Assembly (NCBI GenBank): GCA_903892515.1
Contig: CAITIS010000155.1
Location: forward strand, 1 to 50,106
Direction: 5' to 3'
DNA from: an uncultured Planctomycetota bacterium
Lineage (GTDB): Bacteria; Planctomycetota; Phycisphaerae; SM23-33
Length of the DNA: 50,106 nt
Shown piece by piece: positions 15,774 to 23,502 of this stretch. The stretch's first letter is position 1, and the number at the start of each line of letters is the position of its first letter. Made by a program: the position numbers and the translations under genes. The notes below the pieces were generated by a model. It did no database searches and was not told the origin of the DNA. It saw nothing but the letters and a program-made list of their open reading frames with translations.

Positions 15774-16838
15774 TCAGCCGTGTCGGCCGATCAATTCGTC
15801 GAGCTCCTGCTTGGCTGTCAGCACTCGTAGCGAGCAACTGTACTCGCGATGTTCGCCCGGGGCGATACTCAGCTCTTGGCCTTGGTTTTCCATCTTGCCC
15901 GACAGCGGCTCGAGCCCCATGACGTACTCGTTGGCTCCGAAGTGGTGCCAGTTCGCCAGCAGCGGAAAGTGGCTCTTGAGATAGCTCAATTCCACGCCCA
16001 GGCCCAGCGCGCGGTTCACCAGGCCAACGCGGCACATGCCCTTGCGGTCGCTCTGCACGTCGACGAAGGCCACATCCTCGCCGCCCCCGGCGTGGCGGGC
16101 GATGGGGGCCGGGACGGTCTTGAAGTCTTTCCGGCCAAACCAGCTTTCGCAGCCCTTCCGTGGCCGCACCTTGCCGCGGTACACGATCAGGCTGCCCTCG
16201 TCCAGCAGCGGGTAGCCGAAGTTGAAGTGCATCAGCCAGCAGTGTCGGGCCGGGGTGTTGCCGCGGTTGATGAAGCAGTCGTGGATGTGCAAGGCCGCCT
16301 CGCCCAGCGTCGAGCGGATTGTCCGCCGCAGTTCGACGTTGGGGCCGAACAGCCGGGCGGTGCGGACCGTGCCGGTGATGCTCATGCTGTACACGCCGTC
16401 GGCGGGCTCGCTCTGGCAGATCAGTTCCAGCTCCGCCGGCGTGTTGGAGTGCGTGCCGTGCACGCCGTACTCGACGCCGTCGATGGTGGCTGGGCCGCCC
16501 ACGTGCTGCGGGCCGCAGCAGGTGAGCATGCCGCCGAAGAAGCCTTTGAGCCATTCCCCGCCCAGGTCGCGCGCCGGCGAGCCGGAGGAGATGCCGCCAT
16601 AGGTCTGGAAGCACAGCGAGTGGGGGCCATAGAAGCAGTCGGCGATGTCCAGGCCGCGGTCGATGACGACCTTGTACCGCAGCCCGCTGCCGGTGTTGAC
16701 CCAGGCGGTTCGCACCCCGCGCCCCGGGCCGTCGTCGATGCTGGCCAGTTCAATGCCGCCCAGCTGGGCCGGATTGATGAATTTTCCCAAGGCGTGCTTG
16801 TACGCCGCGCCGTTTGCCGCCGTGATCTTATGTGCCAT
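15774..16838 (-). CDS. DUF4432 family aldose 1-epimerase-like protein
   Basis: A 354-residue galactose-mutarotase-fold protein. VVIDRGLDIADCFYGP near residue 60, FFGGMLTCCGPQHVG, YGVHGTHSNTPAEL, and HCWLMHFNFGYPLLDEGS with its conserved His match the DUF4432 group of aldose-1-epimerase-related proteins. The sugar acted on is unknown. The frame extends to 17312, but ATG 16838 has an AGGAG site and starts MAHKITAANG; the longer N-terminus is antisense to the next gene. It is divergent from the nucleoside phosphorylase gene, with a 231-base gap between starts that shows no recognisable element. Confidence 0.82.
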   Translation of the reverse strand: MAHKITAANGAAYKHALGKFINPAQLGGIELASIDDGPGRGVRTAWVNTGSGLRYKVVIDRGLDIADCFYGPHSLCFQTYGGISSGSPARDLGGEWLKGFFGGMLTCCGPQHVGGPATIDGVEYGVHGTHSNTPAELELICQSEPADGVYSMSITGTVRTARLFGPNVELRRTIRSTLGEAALHIHDCFINRGNTPARHCWLMHFNFGYPLLDEGSLIVYRGKVRPRKGCESWFGRKDFKTVPAPIARHAGGGEDVAFVDVQSDRKGMCRVGLVNRALGLGVELSYLKSHFPLLANWHHFGANEYVMGLEPLSGKMENQGQELSIAPGEHREYSCSLRVLTAKQELDELIGRHG

Positions 16839-17069
16839 GACTGCCGCTCCTGTCGCTTCTGAATGACGTCGCTGCGCCGCTGCCGTGAGGCATCGGTCTA
16901 TCAGAGGAATTCGACCAGAAGGGCAGAGCGGCTTTAGCTGCTGGGGCGTCTTGTTTCCCCGCCCGCCTGTCATGCCGGCCGGCCTTGCCCGAACGGAGGT
17001 CGCGCATGTTGCCTTTCGAGCCGTTCGGGTAGTATTGTCTCCGGCCCCAAGGCCAACGGTGGAGAGAGA

Positions 17070-17837
17070 ATGAAACCAGCGGAGTTCCCAATTCTGGAAT
17101 ACGACCCGGCTCCCTCGGCCATCATTGATCCCCTCGGCTGTCTGCCGCATGTGGAGGCGCCGGAGCATTGCGTTCTGTGCTTCTTCAACGATGCGATTGA
17201 TGGCGTGCTGGCCCGGTTGCCGCACAAGCTTCTGTATGGGCTCAAGAGCATGATGGGGACCTCGCCCGTCTACGAGGTGCAATGGGACGAGCGGAAACTC
17301 GCGTTGGCCCATCCGCGCGTCGGGGGCCCGTTGGCGGCGGCCACGTTGGAGGCGATGGTCGCGTTTGGCTGTCGCAAGATCGTGGTGTGCGGCGGCGCCG
17401 GCGTGCTGGATAGCGCGATCGGACGCGGCGCCGTGATCGTGCCTCGCTCAGCCGTTCGCGACGAAGGGACTTCCTATCACTACCTGCCCCCCAGTCGCGA
17501 GGTTGACGCCGCCCCCCAAGCCGTGGCGGCGATCGAGGCCACCTTGGGCGAGCATTGCGTTCCGCACACCGTTGGCAAGACCTGGACGACCGACGCGTTC
17601 TATCGCGAGACGCCGCTGCGCGTGGCCCAACGAAAACGCGAAGGATGCCTGACGGTCGAAATGGAGGCGGCCTCGCTGTTCGCTGTGGCCAGGTTCCGCG
17701 GCGTCATGCTGGGGCAGTTCCTCCTGGCAGGAGATGATGTCTCAGGCACCGAATGGGACCGCCGGGAATGGGGCAGGACGACCGACGGGCATGACAAGGC
17801 CTTGATCCTGGCGGCCGAGGCGTGCTTTAAGATGTGA
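17070..17837 (+). CDS. Nucleoside phosphorylase (PNP/UDP family)
   Basis: A 255-residue enzyme of the PNP_UDP_1 fold, which splits nucleosides with phosphate to ribose 1-phosphate and a base. IVVCGGAGVLDSAIGRGAVIVP (about residues 104-125), TTDAF (173-177) and the ribose-binding motif EMEAASLFAVA (197-207) place it nearest to uridine phosphorylase-like members, but base preference is uncertain. A GGAGAGAGA site abuts the ATG. Its stop overlaps the open frame that precedes uvrC, but the real uvrC start is about 200 bases on. Confidence 0.87.
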   Translation: MKPAEFPILEYDPAPSAIIDPLGCLPHVEAPEHCVLCFFNDAIDGVLARLPHKLLYGLKSMMGTSPVYEVQWDERKLALAHPRVGGPLAAATLEAMVAFGCRKIVVCGGAGVLDSAIGRGAVIVPRSAVRDEGTSYHYLPPSREVDAAPQAVAAIEATLGEHCVPHTVGKTWTTDAFYRETPLRVAQRKREGCLTVEMEAASLFAVARFRGVMLGQFLLAGDDVSGTEWDRREWGRTTDGHDKALILAAEACFKM

Positions 17838-17924
17838 CCGGCCGGCGCGTCAACTCGCCCAACCTGAGCCCGACGCCCCATGCAGCTCATCATTCCCAGA
17901 ACGCCCCGGCTGCGCATTTCGTAC

Positions 17925-18030
17925 AATGGAAGCCGGAATCGGGAATCCGGAAGCCGGAATCCGGAAAGACGCGATGCGATACCGCGTTGTTCCCGCTTCC
18001 CGCTTCCCGATTCCGGATTCCAGTTTGTGA
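17925..18030. repeat. Degenerate inverted repeat (GGAATCCGGAAG type)
   Basis: The left arm, about 17929-17965, is built of GGAAGCCGGAATCCGG-like units. The right arm, about 17990-18022, is the complementary CCCGCTTCCCGATTCCGGATTCC. The loop is about 25 bases. The repeat lies between the nucleoside phosphorylase and uvrC and belongs to the same style as those at 1741 and 10208. Confidence 0.6.
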
Positions 18031-18037
18031 ACTACCC

Positions 18038-19528
18038 ATGATTGGACCCCATCGTTTCCAGTATGATGCCACCGCCTGGGGCTACAAGTACCTGGGCAAG
18101 CCCATGAGCGAATTGCGCATCAACATCCTAGAGAAGCTGCGGCAGAAGATCGCCGAGCTGCCGGCCGAGCCGGGCGTGTACCTGTTCAAGGACTCCTCCG
18201 AGCGGGTGCTGTACGTCGGCAAGGCCAAGAGCCTGCGCCATCGGGTCGCCAGCTACTTCCAGCCGTCGGCCGACCTGCTCACCACGCGCGGGCCGGACAT
18301 CGACCGCATGATCGCCGAGCTGGTGTACGACATCGACTACATCATCTGCCCCAGCGAAGTCGATGCCCTGCTGCGCGAGAACCGTCTCATCAAGGACATT
18401 CAGCCGCGCTTCAACGAGGCCCTCAAGGACGACAAGACCTTCCCGTACCTGCAAATCTTCACCAGCGAGGATTTCCCGCGCGTCGAGATCACCCGCCAGC
18501 CCATGCGAAAAGGCGTCAAGCTCTTCGGGCCGTTCGTGTCGAGCTTCGAGCTGCGCCAGGCCTTGCCGCTGATGCAGCGCGTCTTCCGCTTCCGCACCTG
18601 CAAGCTCGACATCGAAGAGGGCGACGAAAAACGCCGCTACTTCCGGCCTTGCATCCTGCACGCCATCAAGCAGTGCACCGCGCCGTGCGGGGCCCGCATC
18701 AGCCGCACCGACTATCGCCGCGACATCGCCAACCTCGAACGCTTCCTGCGTTCCAAGGGCGGCGACGTGGCCCGGCGCATGCGCCAGGAGATGGCCGAGA
18801 TGGCCACGGCGCTGAATTTCGAAAAGGCTGCCGTCATTCGCGACCAGCTCAAGGCGCTGGATAGTTTGCAGCGCCGCGGCCTGGCGACGGAAGATTTGCA
18901 GCCTGAGGCGTTCTTCGTGGACCCTGCCGCCGGCATGCAGCGATTGGGCGAGGTGCTGGATCTGCCCAATCCGCCGCGCGTGATCGAGGGCATCGACATC
19001 GCCCACTTAGGCGGCGAGGAGACGGCTGGTTCGCTGGTGTGCTTCATCGACGGCCGGCCGTTCAAGCACGGGTATCGGCGTTTCCGCATCCGCACCGCCG
19101 GGCCGGCCGACGACTATGCCGCCATTCGCGAGGTGGTCACGCGCCGCTACCAGCGGGCGGGCTTGGCCGAGGAACTCTACCCCGACCTGATCCTCATCGA
19201 CGGCGGCAAGGGGCAGCTGGCCTCGGCCAAGGATGCGTTCAACACGCTGCCGTTCGGGCCGCCGGCGCTGATGTCCATCGCCAAACGCGAGGAACTGCTG
19301 TACACGCTAACCCGCGACGAGCCGATCAAGCTGCCGCGCAACGACGCCGGCCTGCGGCTGCTCATGACCATCCGCGACGAGGCCCACCGCTTCGCCCAGG
19401 CCTACCACCACGTGCTGCGCCGCCAAAAAACGCTGGGCCAGGACGAACCGGTAAAACGTGGAATCCCGGGATCTGCCAAGCCACGCCGCAAAAAGGCCGC
19501 TCCGCCGGACGTGCCGCCTGAAGAGTAG
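18038..19528 (+). CDS. uvrC: UvrC-like excinuclease subunit lacking the C-terminal HhH domain
   Basis: UvrC makes the two incisions in nucleotide excision repair. The GIY-YIG domain is present (PGVYLF...VLYVGKAKSLRHRV), then a UVR motif region (ALNFEKAAVIRDQLKAL). The RNase H-like 5' nuclease domain follows (VIEGIDIAHLGGEETAGSLVCF, ..PDLILIDGGKGQL). The protein ends soon after RDEAHRFAQAYHHVLRR with a basic tail (KPRRKKAAPP). The tandem helix-hairpin-helix domain of canonical UvrC (about 600 residues) is missing. From ATG 18038 it is 496 residues; ATG 18104 (MSELRINILEKL) would give 474. No frameshift is evident, since the frame closes naturally. Confidence 0.88.
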   Translation: MIGPHRFQYDATAWGYKYLGKPMSELRINILEKLRQKIAELPAEPGVYLFKDSSERVLYVGKAKSLRHRVASYFQPSADLLTTRGPDIDRMIAELVYDIDYIICPSEVDALLRENRLIKDIQPRFNEALKDDKTFPYLQIFTSEDFPRVEITRQPMRKGVKLFGPFVSSFELRQALPLMQRVFRFRTCKLDIEEGDEKRRYFRPCILHAIKQCTAPCGARISRTDYRRDIANLERFLRSKGGDVARRMRQEMAEMATALNFEKAAVIRDQLKALDSLQRRGLATEDLQPEAFFVDPAAGMQRLGEVLDLPNPPRVIEGIDIAHLGGEETAGSLVCFIDGRPFKHGYRRFRIRTAGPADDYAAIREVVTRRYQRAGLAEELYPDLILIDGGKGQLASAKDAFNTLPFGPPALMSIAKREELLYTLTRDEPIKLPRNDAGLRLLMTIRDEAHRFAQAYHHVLRRQKTLGQDEPVKRGIPGSAKPRRKKAAPPDVPPEE

Positions 19529-19720
19529 AAATGTTCGATGTGCGATTTTCGATGTTCGATTTAACGGCAATGCGGCGTCGCATCTACGGTGGTCTGGTCC
19601 CATCGGTTTGCAGAACCCTTGCTATATTCGGGAACCTGCGCACCCTACGCCTGACACATGCTCCGCCCGTATTGGTTGTCGTTACATCGAATATCGAACA
19701 TCGCACATCGAAAATGTTTC
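19527..19720. repeat. Degenerate inverted repeat (GTTCGATGTGCGATT type)
   Basis: The left arm (19527-19565) and right arm (19681-19720) are near complements over about 38 bases (GTTCGATGTGCGA against TCGCACATCGAAAA). The loop is about 115 bases and contains no gene. The repeat occupies the whole gap between the convergent ends of uvrC and the uronate isomerase-like gene. Confidence 0.65.
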
Positions 19721-19723
19721 AAA

Positions 19724-20977
19724 CTACTTCGCCAGGAACGCCGCGAAGGAGCCGCCTAGCAGGGCCCGGGCGTCGCGCTGGATTTCCTCGGGCGTTGGCC
19801 GCCAGCTTGTTTGCCACAGGTCGCGGTACTTGTCCACCAGCACCTCGGCCATGACCGCCCGCGTGTGCGACCACTTGTACAGGAGTTGGTCGAGCACGCG
19901 GGCGTCGGAGTGCTGGGCGGTGAAGGCCGTGCCCAGCAGTTCGATCCGCTGGCGGGTCATTTCGTCGATGATGCTGGGGGTGTTGCAGAACCACCAGCAG
20001 CCGAAGATGTGCAGGTTGCTGAACTTCCGCGCCGCCACGGCCAGTTCGTGCTGGTTAACGCGGGCCAGCAGCGTCACCAGGAACTTGGCCTGCGGGAAAC
20101 GCGAGCACAGGCTCGTCACGGCCGACACGTCGGCAACGCCCACGCCCGCGCCGCCGTCGATCAGGCCTGGGTTCAGGTTGCGCCGCACGCCGATCATCAA
20201 CGCCACGGGGCAGCCGACCTCCATGGCCGCGGGCACGAGCGCCTTTTCGATGACCTGTGCTTGCAGGCTCTCTTGCGGGTAGAGAAAGTCGTTCTCCAAG
20301 GAGGCCGCGAAGTACACCGGACGCATGCGCCGCGACCAGTCGATGAGGAATCGCCGCACTTCTGAAAAGCTCTTGGCGTCAGGAGCGAGTTTGACGTCGT
20401 AGCCGCCCGCGCTCATTACCGCCACGGCCGATGGCCAGTCAACCAGCAGTGGGTCGATCCGCAGCGCGGTCTTGAGCCGCTCGGGGATCGGCAGGCCGCG
20501 CTGGAAATACCCTGCCTCCGCGGGGTTAAAGGGGTTGTTGGTCATGACGGCGTAGTCGATGTTGGCCAGGTCGAGGACGGTTTGCAGGTGCTCGTCCACG
20601 TCGCGGCCAGCGAAGTAGCGCCGCGCCTGGGCCAAGTCGCGCTTGCCCATATCCAGCCCGAGTTTGTTCAGGGCAGTCAGCACGCCTCTGGCGGCCTCGG
20701 AGAGCGCGCCGCCGCGCAGGAAGACATGCTCCCAGATCATGTCGGCCTGGGCGGCTTTGGGCATGGCCCAGAAGCGTTCGTAGCTCAGCTCGCGCGGGGC
20801 CAGCGTGAACAGCTCGGCCACCAGGTAGTGATAGGTCAGCAACTCATCGACCCCCCACAGCAGCAAGTTGCCATGCGAGGGCGGGAAGAGGTGCGTGTGG
20901 ATGTCGGAGATTGTGGCCGACGCGATGGCCGAGCGGACAGACGATTCCAGTGCGCCTACAGTGTCGATGCGTGTCAT
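19724..20977 (-). CDS. Uronate (glucuronate) isomerase-like amidohydrolase
   Basis: A 417-residue amidohydrolase-superfamily protein similar to uronate isomerases, which interconvert hexuronates and ketouronates. The metal-binding motif is ISDIHTHLFPPS, with His27 and His29. Strand-end residues appear in YAVMTNNPFNP, LRIDPLLVDWP and NLHIFGCWWF. AFTAQHSDARV near the C-terminus may supply the late Asp. It is shorter than E. coli UxaC (about 470 residues), and no hexuronate pathway genes lie nearby, so the physiological substrate is open. A GGA-containing ribosome site lies before ATG 20977. Confidence 0.8.
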   Translation of the reverse strand: MTRIDTVGALESSVRSAIASATISDIHTHLFPPSHGNLLLWGVDELLTYHYLVAELFTLAPRELSYERFWAMPKAAQADMIWEHVFLRGGALSEAARGVLTALNKLGLDMGKRDLAQARRYFAGRDVDEHLQTVLDLANIDYAVMTNNPFNPAEAGYFQRGLPIPERLKTALRIDPLLVDWPSAVAVMSAGGYDVKLAPDAKSFSEVRRFLIDWSRRMRPVYFAASLENDFLYPQESLQAQVIEKALVPAAMEVGCPVALMIGVRRNLNPGLIDGGAGVGVADVSAVTSLCSRFPQAKFLVTLLARVNQHELAVAARKFSNLHIFGCWWFCNTPSIIDEMTRQRIELLGTAFTAQHSDARVLDQLLYKWSHTRAVMAEVLVDKYRDLWQTSWRPTPEEIQRDARALLGGSFAAFLAK

Positions 20978-21000
20978 GGATGATTCCTAGCATGCTAACG

Positions 21001-21132
21001 GGTTCAATGCGTGCCATAGGTTCAACGGGTGCCATAGGTTGAGCCGGCCGTTCACGGCTCCACCTATGCGGCCACTCGGCATAAGGCACGCAATACGACG
21101 GATTAGATCATGGGCCAGACGCCCATGCTACG
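21001..21132. repeat. Short repeats and one GGGC palindrome
   Basis: Two copies of GTGCCATAGGTT lie about 20 bases apart near 21012-21042. They are followed by a GAGCCGGCCGTTCACGGCTC hairpin (21040-21059). A palindrome of the CATGGGC...GCCCATG type with CTACG tail lies at 21109-21132. These occupy the divergent gap (20978-21210), which must also hold promoters for both neighbours; none was identified with confidence. Confidence 0.5.
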
Positions 21133-21210
21133 TTCCGCTAGTAAAGCTAATGAACCCACTGGCCGAAATCTAGGTTGTGGCTTATATTGGTACATGAAGA
21201 AGGGCGGGAG

Positions 21211-22017
21211 ATGAACGTCCGTTGCCAACATTGCGGGTTGGACCTGCAAGCACCGGCCGACAGCGAAGGCAAGGCCTTGGCCTGCCCTGGCTGCGGTGGG
21301 CGATTCCTCTGTCAGCTCCCGCGTGCGGTCGTCCTTTCGCCTGCCCCGGTGGCTGCGCCGGCGGTTGCGGCGCTGGCCGATACTCAACCGTGCCTGGCCT
21401 CGACCATCGCGCTTTCACCCGCGCCCGCTCCTGCGGCCAGGAGCCTGCCTTTCCTGGATGAACGCCTGCGGCCCACCCCGGCCGATGCGAACTTGGCCGA
21501 TCTGGCGCGCCAGACGGCCGTTGATGAACAGGCCGCACCGGGCCAGCCGGACTTTCAGACTCTGGATGACCTGGCCAACGATTCGACGCCGTGGCAGGTG
21601 CTGGAGCAGGCCTCGACGCTCGCGCCCGCCTCCTTCGCCGAGCCGGCGGAGGAAGTCACCGCCAGTTCTCACCCCTGGTACGTCATTATTTCTGGCGTGC
21701 CGGTGGCGGCGATGACCTTCGCCCAGCTTCGCCGCAAGGCCTTGCAGGGCACGATCCGGCCACGGGACAAGCTGTACTATGCGCCCAAGAACGCTCACCT
21801 CCGAGCCATTGATGTGCCCGGGCTCTTCCCCGCGGCCGTGCTGCTGACGCCTTCGCCCCTGCAAAAGCTCTTCCGCCGCAAAGGGCCCGAACAGACGCCG
21901 GTGATTCCGCAGGTGCCGCAAGCCTCGCCGCCGATGGACTTGCCGGACGACGCCCCCGTAGAGGCCAATGCAGATTTGGCGGCGCTGCAGCGGGCGGTGG
22001 AACAAGGCAGGTCGTAG
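21211..22017 (+). CDS. Zinc-ribbon protein with C-terminal GYF_2-like domain
   Basis: The 268-residue product begins MNVRCQHCGLDLQAPADSEGKALACPGCGG, a CxxC-x18-CxxC zinc ribbon. A long Ala/Pro-rich, low-complexity linker follows. Around residues 156-195, WYVIISGVPVAAMTFAQLRRKALQGTIRPRDKLYY resembles GYF_2 (DUF4339). That domain often sits next to zinc ribbons in planctomycete proteins and probably mediates protein contacts. The tail is Pro-rich and acidic. A GGGAG site abuts ATG 21211. The function is unknown, and no neighbour suggests one. Confidence 0.68.
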   Translation: MNVRCQHCGLDLQAPADSEGKALACPGCGGRFLCQLPRAVVLSPAPVAAPAVAALADTQPCLASTIALSPAPAPAARSLPFLDERLRPTPADANLADLARQTAVDEQAAPGQPDFQTLDDLANDSTPWQVLEQASTLAPASFAEPAEEVTASSHPWYVIISGVPVAAMTFAQLRRKALQGTIRPRDKLYYAPKNAHLRAIDVPGLFPAAVLLTPSPLQKLFRRKGPEQTPVIPQVPQASPPMDLPDDAPVEANADLAALQRAVEQGRS

Positions 22018-22049
22018 GTCGTAGGGCGTAGGGAATACAAGACCGCCAG

Positions 22050-22112
22050 TAGGGCGGGCACTGCCCGCCGGGTTGCCTCTGGCTGGACCATCGGCGGGCA
22101 GTGCCCGCCCTA
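22050..22112. repeat. Perfect 21-bp inverted repeat at convergent gene ends
   Basis: The arms at 22050-22070 and 22092-22112 are exact reverse complements over 21 bases. Each contains the palindrome GGGCGGGCACTGCCCGCC, offset by a base. The repeat lies between the ends of the zinc-ribbon gene and iscX, the same context as the pairs at 3369 and 11884. Confidence 0.75.
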
Positions 22113-22137
22113 CCTCTCCGGCCTCTGGCCTCCGGCC

Positions 22138-22347
22138 TCAATCCCCTTGCGTATTCTCCAACCAGGCCATTTGAATGGCTTCAAGAATCCCTTCGCTCGA
22201 CTTGGCGGGGTCGTCGGCGAAACCCTCGAGTCCCAGCACCATTTCGCGCAGGCGTGGGAAACTGACCGAAAGCGGGTCGGTGCCTTTGAATTGCTCGCTG
22301 AGCTGGTAGCCGATCTCCTGGGCGTCGGTCCACTTGAGCGCGGGCAT
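22138..22347 (-). CDS. iscX: Fe-S cluster assembly protein IscX
   Basis: A 69-residue acidic protein. LKWTDAQEIGYQL, then DPLSVSFPRLREMVLGLEGFADDPAKSSEGILEAIQMAWLE, matches IscX (YfhJ) along its full length. The acidic DDP and the C-terminal AIQMAWLE are typical. IscX binds iron and the cysteine desulfurase IscS and tunes iron-sulfur assembly. The frame is open further upstream, but ATG 22347 gives the family length and lies five bases after the fdx stop. In proteobacteria fdx-iscX closes the isc operon; here no iscS, iscU, iscA or hsc genes are in sight. Confidence 0.9.
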   Translation of the reverse strand: MPALKWTDAQEIGYQLSEQFKGTDPLSVSFPRLREMVLGLEGFADDPAKSSEGILEAIQMAWLENTQGD

Positions 22348-22352
22348 GGCTG

Positions 22353-22703
22353 CTATTCCTCGGCCACCAGGTTGCGGTTCCAGGCGGGGATGCGGACGCG
22401 GACGTCGCCTTTGACGACCGCCAGGCAGGCCAGGCGGCTGTCGGGCGTGTGGCTGGGGGCATGATCGACCATGTCCAGTTCCTCGTCGCTGGGCGGGGAG
22501 AGATTCTGCGCCCCTTCCTGCACGATGACGTGGCAGGTGCTGCACGCGCCGGCGCCGCCGCAGGCGTGGTTGATCGGCACGCCGTGGGCCAAGGCGATGT
22601 CCAGCAAGCTTCCGCCCCGGCCATGGCTGCCGTAGGGAAACCTGGCCGGATCGGCCTGGACGACCACCGGCCCGGGTTCAAATGTCACTTTGTACGTGGT
22701 CAT
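22353..22703 (-). CDS. fdx: Adrenodoxin-type [2Fe-2S] ferredoxin
   Basis: A 116-residue ISC-type ferredoxin that supplies electrons for iron-sulfur assembly or a related pathway. The cluster ligands are Cys48, Cys54, Cys57 and Cys93 in HACGGAGACSTCHV and RLACLAV, the CX5CX2C...C pattern of adrenodoxin-like proteins. SDEELDMVDHAP is the usual acidic partner-binding helix. It starts nine bases after the upstream membrane-protein gene and is followed by iscX, so the three genes are probably one transcript. Confidence 0.93.
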   Translation of the reverse strand: MTTYKVTFEPGPVVVQADPARFPYGSHGRGGSLLDIALAHGVPINHACGGAGACSTCHVIVQEGAQNLSPPSDEELDMVDHAPSHTPDSRLACLAVVKGDVRVRIPAWNRNLVAEE

Positions 22704-22712
22704 GCTGGTTCG

Positions 22713-23282
22713 CTACGTCGGTATCGTCGGTCCGGCCAGGTACTCGGGTTTTGTGATTTCCAGCCGGACGATCCGCCAGCCATCGGGACGCTTAGCCCAC
22801 TGGAGCTTCCAGGAGATATAGAAGCTTCCTTCATTGATGCTGACCCGCGTTTCCAGCAGGGTGGTGGCGTTGTGCCCGGCGATCTTGGTTTCGACCTGGC
22901 CGAACGAGATATCGCTGACATGGTGATTCTGGATGGCCACATTGGCCAGTCCGAGCAGTTGGTCGCGGTTGAGCGTGCCGCCGATGGGCAGGGGCAGGGG
23001 CACATTGTAGCTGGGGTCGAGGTAACGGCTGGCCGGGGCCAGGCAGTTGTGGCAGACGCCCTCGCCGATCTCGCCCATGGCCTGGGCGATTTGTTCGCGG
23101 TCTGTGACCACGCAGTGGGCGACGATGCCGATCGTCACAGCCAGCACGGGCGGGGCGATCAGGGCATACAGCAACCTGGGGTTGCGGCGAGCGTACCAAC
23201 AGGCGGCCAGAATGACCTCGATGAGCCCCAGCAGCAGGTAGAGCTTCAGGGGGTTTTCCAGAAAGAGGGATTGCAGGTCCAT
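22713..23282 (-). CDS. Membrane protein with extracytoplasmic domain, function unknown
   Basis: A 189-residue protein. Two hydrophobic segments near the N-terminus (LYLLLGLIEVILAACWYA, about residues 14-31, and LIAPPVLAVTIGIVAHCVV, 41-59) precede a soluble domain of mixed helix and strand. QWAKRPDGWRIVRLEI near the end resembles the last strand pattern of NTF2/SnoaL-like folds; that is a guess. The CHNC motif (about residues 77-80) is notable. It is the first gene of the probable fdx-iscX transcript. No clear ribosome site. Confidence 0.62.
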   Translation of the reverse strand: MDLQSLFLENPLKLYLLLGLIEVILAACWYARRNPRLLYALIAPPVLAVTIGIVAHCVVTDREQIAQAMGEIGEGVCHNCLAPASRYLDPSYNVPLPLPIGGTLNRDQLLGLANVAIQNHHVSDISFGQVETKIAGHNATTLLETRVSINEGSFYISWKLQWAKRPDGWRIVRLEITKPEYLAGPTIPT

Positions 23283-23502
23283 GAAACGATTCTAGCCGAA
23301 GTCACCGGGTTTCGGTAGGCTGATGGGAGAGCTTTTCCGCGCCGGACGGTCGTGAGCGGGCGTAAATCGCTTTGCGGACACGCCGGCAACCAAGCTGGGA
23401 GTGCCCTTGGATCGTCTCCTGGCAGCTTGGTATGATAGTCGTATGGATGGTAGCGATGGCAGGCAACGCGCCGCCATCGAGCAGGCAGGGTTTGGAAGTT
23501 AG

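Noticed and set aside
15849..16862. 337-codon open frame on the plus strand
   Set aside because: Antisense to the DUF4432 gene; no domain signature, and composition typical of a shadow frame.
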